From NCBI GenBank assembly GCA_902795745.1, contig CADBMG010000113.1:1-6794 (forward strand): DNA of 6,794 nt. Reading direction: 5' to 3'. The stretch comes from an uncultured Pseudomonadota bacterium (GTDB lineage: Bacteria; Pseudomonadota; Alphaproteobacteria; RF32; CAG-239). The notes below the pieces were generated by a model. It ran no database searches, had not been told where the DNA came from, and saw only the letters and a list, made by a program, of their open reading frames with translations. Positions 1 to 6,508 of this stretch are shown piece after piece. Every line of letters begins with the position of its first letter. The stretch's first letter is position 1. A program made the translations under genes and the position numbers.

Positions 1-1
1 G

Positions 2-84
2 TGCCCTGAAGAAGACTCGAACTTCCACTGCCTGAGGCAACATGCACCTGAAGCATGCGCGTCTACCAATTCCGCCATCAGGGC
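2..84 (-). tRNA. tRNA-Leu, anticodon CAG
   Basis: Read on the minus strand, the segment folds as a complete class II (long variable arm) tRNA of 83 nt without CCA. The acceptor stem is GCCCTGA/TCAGGGC with discriminator A; the D arm is GCG-GAATTGGTAGA-CGC; the anticodon stem CATGC/GCATG encloses loop TTCAGGT, giving anticodon CAG (complement of 48-50); a 14-nt variable arm contains GCCT/AGGC; the T arm is GGAAG-TTCGAGT-CTTCT. The anticodon, the long variable arm and the discriminator A agree on leucine. It decodes CUG. Only one base follows the discriminator (C on this strand), so whether CCA is encoded cannot be seen. Confidence 0.97.
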
Positions 85-105
85 AAAGGAGCAAATCCGC
101 TTATC

Positions 106-134
106 TGTATAATTATTTTTAACAGAACTGTCAA
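106..134 (-). promoter_or_regulatory. Sigma70-type promoter for tRNA-Leu
   Basis: On the minus strand a perfect -35 box TTGACA (134 down to 129) is followed by a 17-base spacer and the -10-like hexamer TATACA (111 down to 106). A start about 7 bases later would leave a leader of roughly 15 nt before the tRNA 5' end at 84. The spacing, the exact -35 and the position just upstream of a tRNA support the call; the -10 matches consensus at only four of six positions. Confidence 0.6.
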
Positions 135-259
135 TATATTTTTTCGAACTGTGAAAATTATGCGGTAAAGTAGCTTTATTATTAATTAAAAGATATATCG
201 GTGGGTATATCTTGCAAATATTTATTTTAATCTTCAAAAATAAAGATATAATCTTGCCT

Positions 260-1390
260 ATGAAAATATTGAATCGATATATTTTTAAGCAAGTTTTTAT
301 CGGCTTTTTGCTGGTTTCTTTTTCGTTATTGGCAATGCTGTGGCTTACACAGTCGTTGAGGTTTGTGGAAATGGTTACCAGACAAGGCTTGCCGGTTTAT
401 TTGTTTGTTGAAATGACTTCGCTCTTGATGCCGCGTATATTTAATGTTCTCTCACCGATAGCCGTATTTGTTTCGGTGTTGTTTGTGTATAATCGGCTGA
501 TTGCTGATAGAGAACTTACGGCTATGCAGTCTGCAGGAATAAGTCCGTGGCAAAGTGCAAAAGGAGCTGTGTTCTTGGGAATTTTGGCATCATTGTTCAG
601 TGTCTATATTATGAATTGGGGAATTCCGCAAGCAGAGAGCAGATTACGTGATTTGGAATGGCAAGTTAAGAACCATTTGACACAGATGATGTTTCGAGAG
701 GGCGAATTTACACCTTTGAAAAACGGTATTACGGTATTTATAGATAAGCATGAAGATGATGGTTCGGTAAGTGGTATTTTTGTCAGTGACGAAAGTAAGC
801 CTAATATCAAGGTTACACTAACCGCAGAAAAAGGACGTTTGATAAAAGGAAAAAGCGGACCTCGTATATTGTTTATTAATGGTGTGCGCCAAGAAATAAA
901 TACGGCTACATTTAAATTCAATACCTTAACATTTTCTCGTTATTCGGCAGATTTTAATAATAATGAAGGGCAAAGGAAGAAAAATGCCAGTGTTCGCGAA
1001 AAAAATATTTTTGAATTACTAAACGCCGCCGCTGATAGCACTTTGACACCGGCAGATGTGCGCAAAAATATTGTGGAAGGTCATAGACGGATACTAGAGC
1101 CTTTATATAACTTATTATTTGCTCTTATGGCTTGTGTCGGACTATTGGTGGGGTTGTTTAATCGCCGCGGACAAGCCAAAACCATTACTTTGCAGGTGTT
1201 GAGTATGATTGTTGTCAGCGGACTTAATTTGGCTTTGACTAATTTGGCCGGTCGTTCATTATTGGTATTGCCGTTAATATACGTTAATTGTTTGATGCCG
1301 CTGATAATTTGCCTTTATTTATTATGGTTTTATAATCCGTTTTATTGGAGCCGCCACAAAAGCAAAAGGATATTGAAAAATGAAGATTAA
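260..1390 (+). CDS. lptF: LptF, LPS export ABC transporter permease (YjgP/YjgQ family)
   Basis: LptF is an inner-membrane subunit of the LptB2FG transporter, which extracts LPS from the inner membrane and passes it to LptC/LptA. From the ATG at 260 the protein has 376 residues, a normal family length. The layout is typical: three N-terminal membrane segments (about 11-31, 57-79, 101-119), a periplasmic beta-jellyroll (about 130-235) and three C-terminal membrane segments (about 281-299, 307-327, 332-357). Family-like stretches are WLTQSLRFVEMV (28-39), YNRLIADRELTAMQSAGIS (77-95) and FNRRGQ (300-305). LptF is preferred over LptG because these motifs match alphaproteobacterial LptF. An in-frame TTG at 212, with GGTGGG six bases before it, would add 16 residues; the ATG is chosen because the family begins near the LNRYIFKQ motif, although its ribosome binding site is poor. 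No convincing promoter was found in 135-259. The 3' end overlaps lptD by 11 bases. No lptG follows. Confidence 0.93.
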   Translation: MKILNRYIFKQVFIGFLLVSFSLLAMLWLTQSLRFVEMVTRQGLPVYLFVEMTSLLMPRIFNVLSPIAVFVSVLFVYNRLIADRELTAMQSAGISPWQSAKGAVFLGILASLFSVYIMNWGIPQAESRLRDLEWQVKNHLTQMMFREGEFTPLKNGITVFIDKHEDDGSVSGIFVSDESKPNIKVTLTAEKGRLIKGKSGPRILFINGVRQEINTATFKFNTLTFSRYSADFNNNEGQRKKNASVREKNIFELLNAAADSTLTPADVRKNIVEGHRRILEPLYNLLFALMACVGLLVGLFNRRGQAKTITLQVLSMIVVSGLNLALTNLAGRSLLVLPLIYVNCLMPLIICLYLLWFYNPFYWSRHKSKRILKNED

Positions 1391-3671
1391 TACTAAGAAA
1401 AAGCTTGGATTTATAGTGTTGTTTGCTCTTTTATATGCCGTTGAAGCGCAAGCAGTTTCAGAGGCGGGGGAAAAGCAACAAAAAGATACCAGCCCGCGCG
1501 GAGGAAATCTGTATATATCAAACAATATGGTTGACTTTGGTGCGACTTCGTCTTTTGCCGAGCAGTCAGCCGAAGAGGCGGTTGAACCGATTAATTTTAG
1601 TGCCGATGAGCTGGAAAATGATGATAAAAATAACATTATTACAGCCAAGGGAGATGTTGAAGTAGAATATAATAAAATGCGCTTAAAAACCGATAAGTTG
1701 GTTTATGATCAAAATGCGGAAATGATTACAGCGGTAGGTAATGTGCGTTTGTATGCCTCAGACGGTTCGATTATTTATGGCGATGAAGTATCATTATCAG
1801 ATAAAATGACAGTTGGTGAAATGCAGCATATTAAAGCTGTATTGCGCGATAAATCGCATGTATATGCAAAACGTTTTCGTAAAAAAGATAACAATACAAA
1901 GGTAATGTATGATGCAGCATATACGGCCTGTGATGTCTGCGAAAACAAAAAAGCCTTGTGGACGGTAACAGCACGTAAAGTTCAACATAATGAAACTACG
2001 CATGATATGAACTATACTGATGCGGTTGTTCGCATTAAAGATGTGCCGATTTTTTATACACCGTTTTTGACGCATCCTGATCCTACGGTTAAGCGTCGTT
2101 CCGGTTTAATGATGCCGAATATTGGTAGTTCCAATTATTTGGGGCATTTTATTCAGCCTCGATATTTTTGGGCAGTAAACGACCAAACAAATGTGATGTT
2201 TGCTCCGATATTTTCCAGTGATAAAAATCCGATTTTAGGCGGTTCGTATAAACATTATTTTTATAATGCATATACAAACATTTCCGGAAGTTTTCTTAAA
2301 GACAGCAATACTAACTCTCGTGCTGAGAACCGTGGTTATATTTTTGCTGACGGTCGTTATGATATAAACGATCTTTGGCGCATGACGTATGATTTGCAAT
2401 ATGTTTCCGATTATATTTATCTTAAGGATTTGAGCTTGCCGCACCAAGATGATGCATGGCTTACATCTCATATGCAATTTGAGCGATTTTCCGGTAGAGA
2501 TTATGCCTCAATAGAAGCTTTTTATTACAAAATGCTCAGCTATGATTTGCGGAGACGTAATCTTAAACGTTATCGCAGCATTAATGCGCAAAAACCTATG
2601 GTTGCTCCGTTGATTGATATGGAAGTGTATTCCGAGCCGGATAAATATGGCTCATATTTCAAAACGCAGTTGAATACAGCTTCTGTTTACCATCAGAATG
2701 GTTCGGAAACTCAGCGTGTAACAGCAATTAATTCGTGGGAATTACCGACCACAACTCGTTTTGGAGAAAAATATCGTTTTGTAGCTTCGGTAAAATCAGA
2801 TGCTTATTATGTAGCCGATTATCGGTATTCAGACACTAATTCTTACAGAGGTACAACCGGTCGCGTTTTTCCTCAGGCCGGAGTTGAATGGCGTTTGCCT
2901 TTTGTAAGAGCAACAGATGATTCTCGTCAGATATTAGAACCGGTTATTGTAGGTGTTATTGCACCAGATGGGGGAAACAGAATCGATAAAATACCGAATG
3001 AAGACAGTGCAGATGTTTATTTTGACGATACAAATGTATTGGATTTGGACCGTTATGCCGGATATGACCGTAATGATACGGGAAGTCGTGTCAGTTATGG
3101 TCTGCGTTGGAGTACTTATGGTAACATAATGGGAAAAACTTCATCATTTATAGCACAATCATTTGAAAGAAATCGTCATTCAAGTTTTATTGACAGTTTG
3201 GACAATGAAAACAGAACTCATTTTAGTGATTTGGTCGGAAGAATCAATGCTCAGCCGAATGAATATTTGGATTTGAACTATCGTTTCCGTTTAGATAAAA
3301 AGACATTGGATGCTAAATACAGTGAGTTAGGTGTAGGATTCGGACCGTCATTTTTGCGAGCCAATGTTTCATACATATTTTTACAAGGTAATACTTATTA
3401 CACAGATTTGTATTCCGAAAGAAAAGAATTATATACATCTTTGAGTTCAGAAATTTCACAATTTTGGCGGGTGTCTGTGTATAATTTGCGAGATTTGACC
3501 GAAAACAGCCGCGGTAATTTGGAACACGGCGGCGGTGTTATATATGAAGATGAATGTTTCAAATGGGAAACGATTGTTAAAAAATATAACAGCAGTAACC
3601 CTGATTTGGATAACGATTATGAATTCAGAACCACTTTCTACTTAAAAACTTTGGGCAGTTTTGGTTCCTAG
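1380..3671 (+). CDS. lptD: LptD (OstA/Imp), outer-membrane LPS assembly protein
   Basis: LptD is the outer-membrane barrel that, with the lipoprotein LptE, inserts LPS into the outer leaflet. The 763-residue protein starts with a signal peptide (KKK, then a hydrophobic stretch at about 9-20, likely cleaved after AQA at 25). An OstA/LptA-like jellyroll follows at about 70-165 (INFSADELE, GDVEVEY, DKLVYD). The conserved LptD block is at about 181-262: YTACDVCENK, LWTVTARKV, FYTPFLTHPDPTVKRRSG. The remainder is rich in alternating aromatic and polar residues, as expected for a large beta-barrel. There are three cysteines: 184 and 187 as CxxC, and 726 near the C-terminus in EDECFKW. E. coli LptD uses four, in two interdomain disulfides, so pairing here must differ. 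The ATG at 1380 has AAAAGGA nine bases upstream, inside the end of lptF, suggesting translational coupling. The gene ends in TAG, 21 bases before surA and in the same frame as it. Confidence 0.95.
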   Translation: MKINTKKKLGFIVLFALLYAVEAQAVSEAGEKQQKDTSPRGGNLYISNNMVDFGATSSFAEQSAEEAVEPINFSADELENDDKNNIITAKGDVEVEYNKMRLKTDKLVYDQNAEMITAVGNVRLYASDGSIIYGDEVSLSDKMTVGEMQHIKAVLRDKSHVYAKRFRKKDNNTKVMYDAAYTACDVCENKKALWTVTARKVQHNETTHDMNYTDAVVRIKDVPIFYTPFLTHPDPTVKRRSGLMMPNIGSSNYLGHFIQPRYFWAVNDQTNVMFAPIFSSDKNPILGGSYKHYFYNAYTNISGSFLKDSNTNSRAENRGYIFADGRYDINDLWRMTYDLQYVSDYIYLKDLSLPHQDDAWLTSHMQFERFSGRDYASIEAFYYKMLSYDLRRRNLKRYRSINAQKPMVAPLIDMEVYSEPDKYGSYFKTQLNTASVYHQNGSETQRVTAINSWELPTTTRFGEKYRFVASVKSDAYYVADYRYSDTNSYRGTTGRVFPQAGVEWRLPFVRATDDSRQILEPVIVGVIAPDGGNRIDKIPNEDSADVYFDDTNVLDLDRYAGYDRNDTGSRVSYGLRWSTYGNIMGKTSSFIAQSFERNRHSSFIDSLDNENRTHFSDLVGRINAQPNEYLDLNYRFRLDKKTLDAKYSELGVGFGPSFLRANVSYIFLQGNTYYTDLYSERKELYTSLSSEISQFWRVSVYNLRDLTENSRGNLEHGGGVIYEDECFKWETIVKKYNSSNPDLDNDYEFRTTFYLKTLGSFGS

Positions 3672-3692
3672 AAAAAAAGTAAAGGAGAAAAT

Positions 3693-4892
3693 ATGAAAAA
3701 ATATATTTTGCTTACAACGTCGGTTTTATTATTAAGCACTCAGGTATATGCACAGGGTGTTGATTTAAAAGAAATAGACACACTTTCTCGTTCTGCCGCT
3801 CCTAATTCTAATTCTATTATGTTTCGGCAAAATGCTGAACAATATAAACAATTGAGCGATGAGGAAAAAGCACAAATTGAGCAACAGCGAGAAATTGCTC
3901 GTAAAAAGGCAGAAGAATATCATCGTCAACAACAGGAATATATGAAACGACAGGCGCAAATAGAAGCACAGCGTAGGGCAGAAGAAGAGGCTGAACGTCA
4001 GCGTCAAGAAGCATTGAAACCAGTTACACTTTATGGCGGTAAATTGAAAATATATGCTTTGGTGAATGGTGAGGTTATTACCAGCAATGAGATGCAGAGT
4101 CGTATTAATGCTTTTATCGTGGCAACCGGTATACCGTATAATGCACAGACGAAAAATATGATTATGAGTAAAGTTTTGCAGGCGGCAATTGATGAAAAAT
4201 TAAAAATCCAAGAAGCCAAGAAAAATGGTATTCAAGTATCGCAAAAAGAGATTGCTACGGCAGTATCTCGTTTTGAAAAAGCCAATAATATTCCGGCTGG
4301 AGAGTTGCGCAATCTGTTGTCTGAAGCAAAAGTCAGTATGAAAGTTTGGACTACTCAAATAGAAGCCGATTTGGCTTGGCAGAAGTTGATGAGCAAAAAG
4401 GCTCTGACTTATGCTCGTGTCAGTGAAGGGGAAATTACACAAGCGATAGATGATGTTCGTAAAGATATGACAATAAAGAAATATATGGTATCCGAAATTG
4501 TGATTAATAAAAAAGATGCTAAGGATATTAACCAATTGGCGGAAGTTTTACGCCAAGATCCGCGTTTTTCTCTTTATGCCATGCAATTTTCGCAAAGTCC
4601 GAGTGCTGCCAACGGCGGCAATCTTGGTTGGGTAGCCAAAGGAAAGTTGCCGGCAACGTTGGAACGAGCTTTTTCTTCTCTTAAAGAAGGTGAAGTATCT
4701 AATCCTGTGGCTTATGGAAATGATTACTATATTTTCAAATTAGAGAAGATTTTTCATCCAGATTTGGATAAAAATGCAGAATTATCGCGTGACGGGGTGC
4801 GTAAATTTTTACAAAATAAGAAATTGGAAGATTATTCTATTAAATATATTAAAGATTTACGTAATAGAGCTTTGATTGAAAAGAAGTTGTAA
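3693..4892 (+). CDS. surA: SurA-like periplasmic chaperone / peptidyl-prolyl isomerase
   Basis: SurA escorts unfolded outer-membrane proteins, including LptD, through the periplasm. The 399-residue protein has a signal peptide (MKKYILL then a hydrophobic core, likely cleaved after QVYA at 20). Next is a long, strongly charged Gln/Glu/Arg/Lys stretch at about 46-108 that looks like a helical coiled coil and is not part of standard SurA. The SurA N-terminal domain follows at about 118-240, beginning IYALVNGEVITSNEMQSRI, and then a single parvulin (PpiC) domain at about 264-352 with the characteristic GGNLGWVAKGKLP (308-320) and LKEGEVSNPV (330-339). E. coli SurA has two parvulin domains; one is common in alphaproteobacterial homologues. 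AAAGGAG lies five bases before the ATG, an excellent ribosome binding site. The stop TAA shares its last A with the rsmA start. An alternative name would be generic PpiC-type isomerase, but the position after lptD supports SurA. Confidence 0.88.
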   Translation: MKKYILLTTSVLLLSTQVYAQGVDLKEIDTLSRSAAPNSNSIMFRQNAEQYKQLSDEEKAQIEQQREIARKKAEEYHRQQQEYMKRQAQIEAQRRAEEEAERQRQEALKPVTLYGGKLKIYALVNGEVITSNEMQSRINAFIVATGIPYNAQTKNMIMSKVLQAAIDEKLKIQEAKKNGIQVSQKEIATAVSRFEKANNIPAGELRNLLSEAKVSMKVWTTQIEADLAWQKLMSKKALTYARVSEGEITQAIDDVRKDMTIKKYMVSEIVINKKDAKDINQLAEVLRQDPRFSLYAMQFSQSPSAANGGNLGWVAKGKLPATLERAFSSLKEGEVSNPVAYGNDYYIFKLEKIFHPDLDKNAELSRDGVRKFLQNKKLEDYSIKYIKDLRNRALIEKKL

Positions 4893-5722
4893 TGACTGAA
4901 CTTCCGACTTTACGACAAACGGTAGAAAATTATGGGCTTTTGGCCAAGAAATCATTAGGTCAGAACTTTTTACTGGATATGAATATAACCGGCAAGATTA
5001 TTCGTAACTCATTGGAAAAACAAGGAAAAAATAGTTTTGCAGGTGAGGAGGTTTATGAAATAGGTCCGGGGCCGGGAGGTTTGACGCGGGCAATTTTGGC
5101 CGCAAATCCTCAACAATTAACCGTAATTGAGATGGATTCTCGTTGCATACAAATAATGCATGATATTCAAGAAGTTGTCGGTTCACAATTGCAAATTGTT
5201 GAAGGAGATGCATTGAAATATGATTTTACAAAATCATCTGGTTTGCCTGTGAATGTTGTCAGTAATTTGCCTTATAATATATCTGTCCCGTTATTAATCG
5301 GTTGGTTGGAAAATATGCACTGTTTTAACAGTTTGACTTTGATGTTTCAAAAAGAAGTTGCTGATAGAATTATGGCTGAAACAGGCAGTAAGAGTTACGG
5401 GCGTTTATCCGTAATTGCTCAGTTAGTTTGCAAAATTAAGCCTTTGATGAGTTTAAATCCAAATTGTTTTGTTCCGGCTCCTAAGATATGGTCAACTGTT
5501 TTGTTGTTTCAGCCGTCAGAAAAAAGTGTAGATTCGCAAACTTTGAAAAAGGTTGAAAAAATAACAGAGTTGGCTTTTGGTCAACGCCGCAAGATGATTC
5601 GCCAAAGTCTGAAAAGCTTGCCGGAATTGGAAAAGTTATGCAATAAAGCGGGAATAGAACTGACATCTCGAGCTGAAGATATCACTCCGCAACAATATTT
5701 ACTCCTTGCTCAAATGATATAA
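4892..5722 (+). CDS. rsmA: 16S rRNA (adenine1518-N6/adenine1519-N6)-dimethyltransferase
   Basis: RsmA (KsgA) dimethylates two adjacent adenines in the 3'-terminal hairpin of 16S rRNA using S-adenosylmethionine, late in 30S subunit assembly; its loss gives kasugamycin resistance. The 276-residue length is normal. Visible motifs are KKSLGQNFLLD (19-29); the SAM-binding loop EIGPGPGGLT (56-65); the acidic VIEMDSRCI (78-86); EGDALKYDF (104-112); the catalytic NLPYNI (125-130); FQKEVADRIMA (152-162); FVPAPKIWSTV (193-203); and FGQRRKMIRQSLK (229-241). In FxPxPKxxS the usual acidic residue before Ser is Trp200 here, a mild oddity. The ATG overlaps the surA stop as TAATG, so translation is probably coupled. 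pdxA, which usually lies between surA and rsmA, is absent. No intrinsic terminator follows, so transcription could continue into the next gene. Confidence 0.96.
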   Translation: MTELPTLRQTVENYGLLAKKSLGQNFLLDMNITGKIIRNSLEKQGKNSFAGEEVYEIGPGPGGLTRAILAANPQQLTVIEMDSRCIQIMHDIQEVVGSQLQIVEGDALKYDFTKSSGLPVNVVSNLPYNISVPLLIGWLENMHCFNSLTLMFQKEVADRIMAETGSKSYGRLSVIAQLVCKIKPLMSLNPNCFVPAPKIWSTVLLFQPSEKSVDSQTLKKVEKITELAFGQRRKMIRQSLKSLPELEKLCNKAGIELTSRAEDITPQQYLLLAQMI

Positions 5723-5745
5723 TTTCAAAATTGATAAAAATTAAA

Positions 5746-5775
5746 TTGGTTGAATTTTTCAGATTTAACTATAAC
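5746..5775 (+). promoter_or_regulatory. Weak candidate promoter for aaxB
   Basis: TATAAC at 5770-5775 matches a -10 box at five of six positions. The best partner is TTGGTT at 5746-5751, 18 bases upstream, which matches a -35 box only partly. If used, transcription would begin near 5782 and the hairpin described at 5749-5806 would overlap the promoter like an operator. Chance AT-rich similarity is a real alternative. Confidence 0.25.
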
Positions 5776-5806
5776 CAAAGTTGTATTTAAATCTGCCATT
5801 TTCAAC
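5749..5806 (+). repeat. Long imperfect inverted repeat / hairpin between rsmA and aaxB
   Basis: The inner stem is CAGATTTAA (5760-5768) with TTAAATCTG (5787-5795), then one C/T mismatch, then TATAAC (5770-5775) with GTTGTA (5780-5785, one G-T pair), closing a CAAA loop (5776-5779). A further arm GTTGAA (5749-5754) pairs with TTCAAC (5801-5806) across a 5x5 internal loop. There is no T-run after it, so it is not a standard terminator. It may be an mRNA leader structure or a protein-binding dyad. Confidence 0.55.
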
Positions 5807-5825
5807 ATATCTAAAAGGCGAACAA

Positions 5826-5864
5826 ATGAATCAATTTTTTTATTTTAAGGAGATAAGATTATGA
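5826..5864 (+). CDS. Possible 12-codon leader peptide overlapping the aaxB start
   Basis: A short ORF encodes [12 protein letters not shown] and ends in TGA at 5862-5864, overlapping the aaxB ATG as ATGA. It has its own possible ribosome binding site, AAAAGG at 5813-5818, seven bases before its ATG. Its codons 8-9 contain the AAGGAG that serves aaxB. The arrangement would couple aaxB translation to leader translation. It has one arginine (AGA, codon 11). Such a short ORF can occur by chance; its reality rests on the ribosome site and the exact overlap. Confidence 0.3.
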   Translation: MNQFFYFKEIRL

Positions 5865-6409
5865 CTTATGGAGTTCGCTATCCAACCTTGGCATTTATTA
5901 CCAAAGGTGCCGGTCAAGCTAATGAAGGCATTCCGCCTCAACCGTTTGAAACATTTTGTTACGATTCGGCTCTAATGCAGGCAAAAATTGAAAACTTTAA
6001 CGTTGTTCCGTATACGTCAGTATTACCGAAAGAAGTTTTCGGGCATATTTATCCGGTTGATAAAGTGGTTGATCAATTCAAGCACGGTGCCGTTTTAGAA
6101 GTAATTATGGCAGGAAACGGTGCTAACAGAGATGAACATAAAGCCATTGCTACCGGTGTAGGTATTTGTTGGGGTAAAGATAAAAATGGTGAGTTGATTG
6201 GCGGTTGGGCAGCCGAATATGTGGAATATTTTGATACGCATATTAATGATGAAATAGCTCAGGGGCACGCAGAAATGTGGCTCAATCGTTCATTAAAGCA
6301 CGAATTAGAATTGCGAGGAGTGGAAAAGCATAGTGAATTCCAGCTTTATCACAATTATCTTAATATTACCGAGCAATTCGGATATTGTCTGACATGTTTG
6401 GGATTCTAG
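5861..6409 (+). CDS. aaxB: Pyruvoyl-dependent arginine decarboxylase, AaxB type
   Basis: The enzyme converts arginine to agmatine and CO2, consuming a proton. It is made as a proenzyme that cuts itself before a serine, which becomes the pyruvoyl cofactor. The 182-residue product resembles chlamydial AaxB along its whole length as I recall that family: [10 protein letters not shown] (3-12), [20 protein letters not shown] (25-44), [11 protein letters not shown] (75-85), [20 protein letters not shown] (97-116), [14 protein letters not shown]. The self-cleavage site is Thr52-Ser53 in VVPYTSVLP, with active-site Asn47 six residues before Ser53; the proton-donor glutamate is probably Glu119 in GGWAAEY (inference). 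The start is supported by AAGGAG at 5847-5852, eight bases upstream. The TAG at 6407-6409 appears to cut off the last ten or so residues of the usual C-terminus, whose codons remain in frame downstream. The core and catalytic parts are intact, so activity is plausible. A member of a transported arginine/agmatine module rather than of the preceding LPS cluster. Confidence 0.95.
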   Translation: MTYGVRYPTLAFITKGAGQANEGIPPQPFETFCYDSALMQAKIENFNVVPYTSVLPKEVFGHIYPVDKVVDQFKHGAVLEVIMAGNGANRDEHKAIATGVGICWGKDKNGELIGGWAAEYVEYFDTHINDEIAQGHAEMWLNRSLKHELELRGVEKHSEFQLYHNYLNITEQFGYCLTCLGF

Positions 6410-6442
6410 AATTTTGAAACCGCCGAGCCGGTACGAGTTTAA
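6410..6442 (+). other. Untranslated remnant or readthrough extension of the AaxB C-terminus
   Basis: Directly after the aaxB TAG the same frame continues for ten sense codons, NFETAEPVRV, and then TAA at 6440-6442. From memory, chlamydial AaxB ends with a very similar tail after GF: Leu, then NFE(N/T)A and a Pro-containing end. A single change from a leucine codon such as TTG to TAG would explain the stop. Readthrough would give a 193-residue protein, close to the family length. Confidence 0.7.
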
Positions 6443-6459
6443 AAAAGTACAAAGCGGCT
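6426..6459 (+). promoter_or_regulatory. Possible antiterminator hairpin competing with the aaxB-aaxC terminator
   Basis: AGCCGGTAC (6426-6434) can pair with GTAC (6447-6450) and, past a four-base AAAG bulge, with CGGCT (6455-6459), giving nine pairs around a 12-base A-rich loop. CGGCT is also the core of the terminator's left arm, so the two folds exclude each other. The complementarity is seen directly; a regulatory role is inference. Confidence 0.3.
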
Positions 6460-6489
6460 TGCAAGGTGATTTGTTAAGCCGCTTTTTTT
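6451..6489 (+). terminator. Rho-independent terminator between aaxB and aaxC
   Basis: AAAGCGGCTT (6451-6460) pairs perfectly over ten bases with AAGCCGCTTT (6476-6485) around a 15-base loop, followed by a run of seven T (6483-6489) that includes the end of the right arm. The five G-C pairs in the core make it strong. It lies only 20 bases before the aaxC ATG, so aaxC can be transcribed only by reading through it. Confidence 0.85.
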
Positions 6490-6508
6490 ATGTTGAAAGG
6501 AAAAATCT

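Noticed and set aside
143..171. Promoter for lptF (TTCGAA, 17 bases, TAAAGT)
   Set aside because: Both hexamers match consensus poorly and similar pairs are frequent in AT-rich sequence; nothing else in 135-259 was better.
212..259. TTG at 212 as the lptF start
   Set aside because: GGTGGG is suitably placed, but the added 16 residues lie before the family's usual N-terminus, and the ATG at 260 gives the expected length. Not fully excluded.
604..921. Minus-strand open frame of 105 codons inside lptF
   Set aside because: It lies antisense to a well-supported membrane protein gene, has no recognisable domain and no ribosome site; the other minus-strand frames inside lptD, surA and rsmA are of the same kind.
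4200..4535. Minus-strand open frame of 111 codons inside surA
   Set aside because: Phe/Ile/Leu-rich composition is what an AT-rich gene gives when read backwards; surA on the plus strand is clear.
5721..5745. Terminator after rsmA
   Set aside because: Only short AT-only complementarities are present, with no G-C stem and no T-run.
5750..5762. ArgR-type operator (TGAATTTTTCA) upstream of aaxB
   Set aside because: The half-sites are too close together compared with the usual ARG box, and only one such site is seen.
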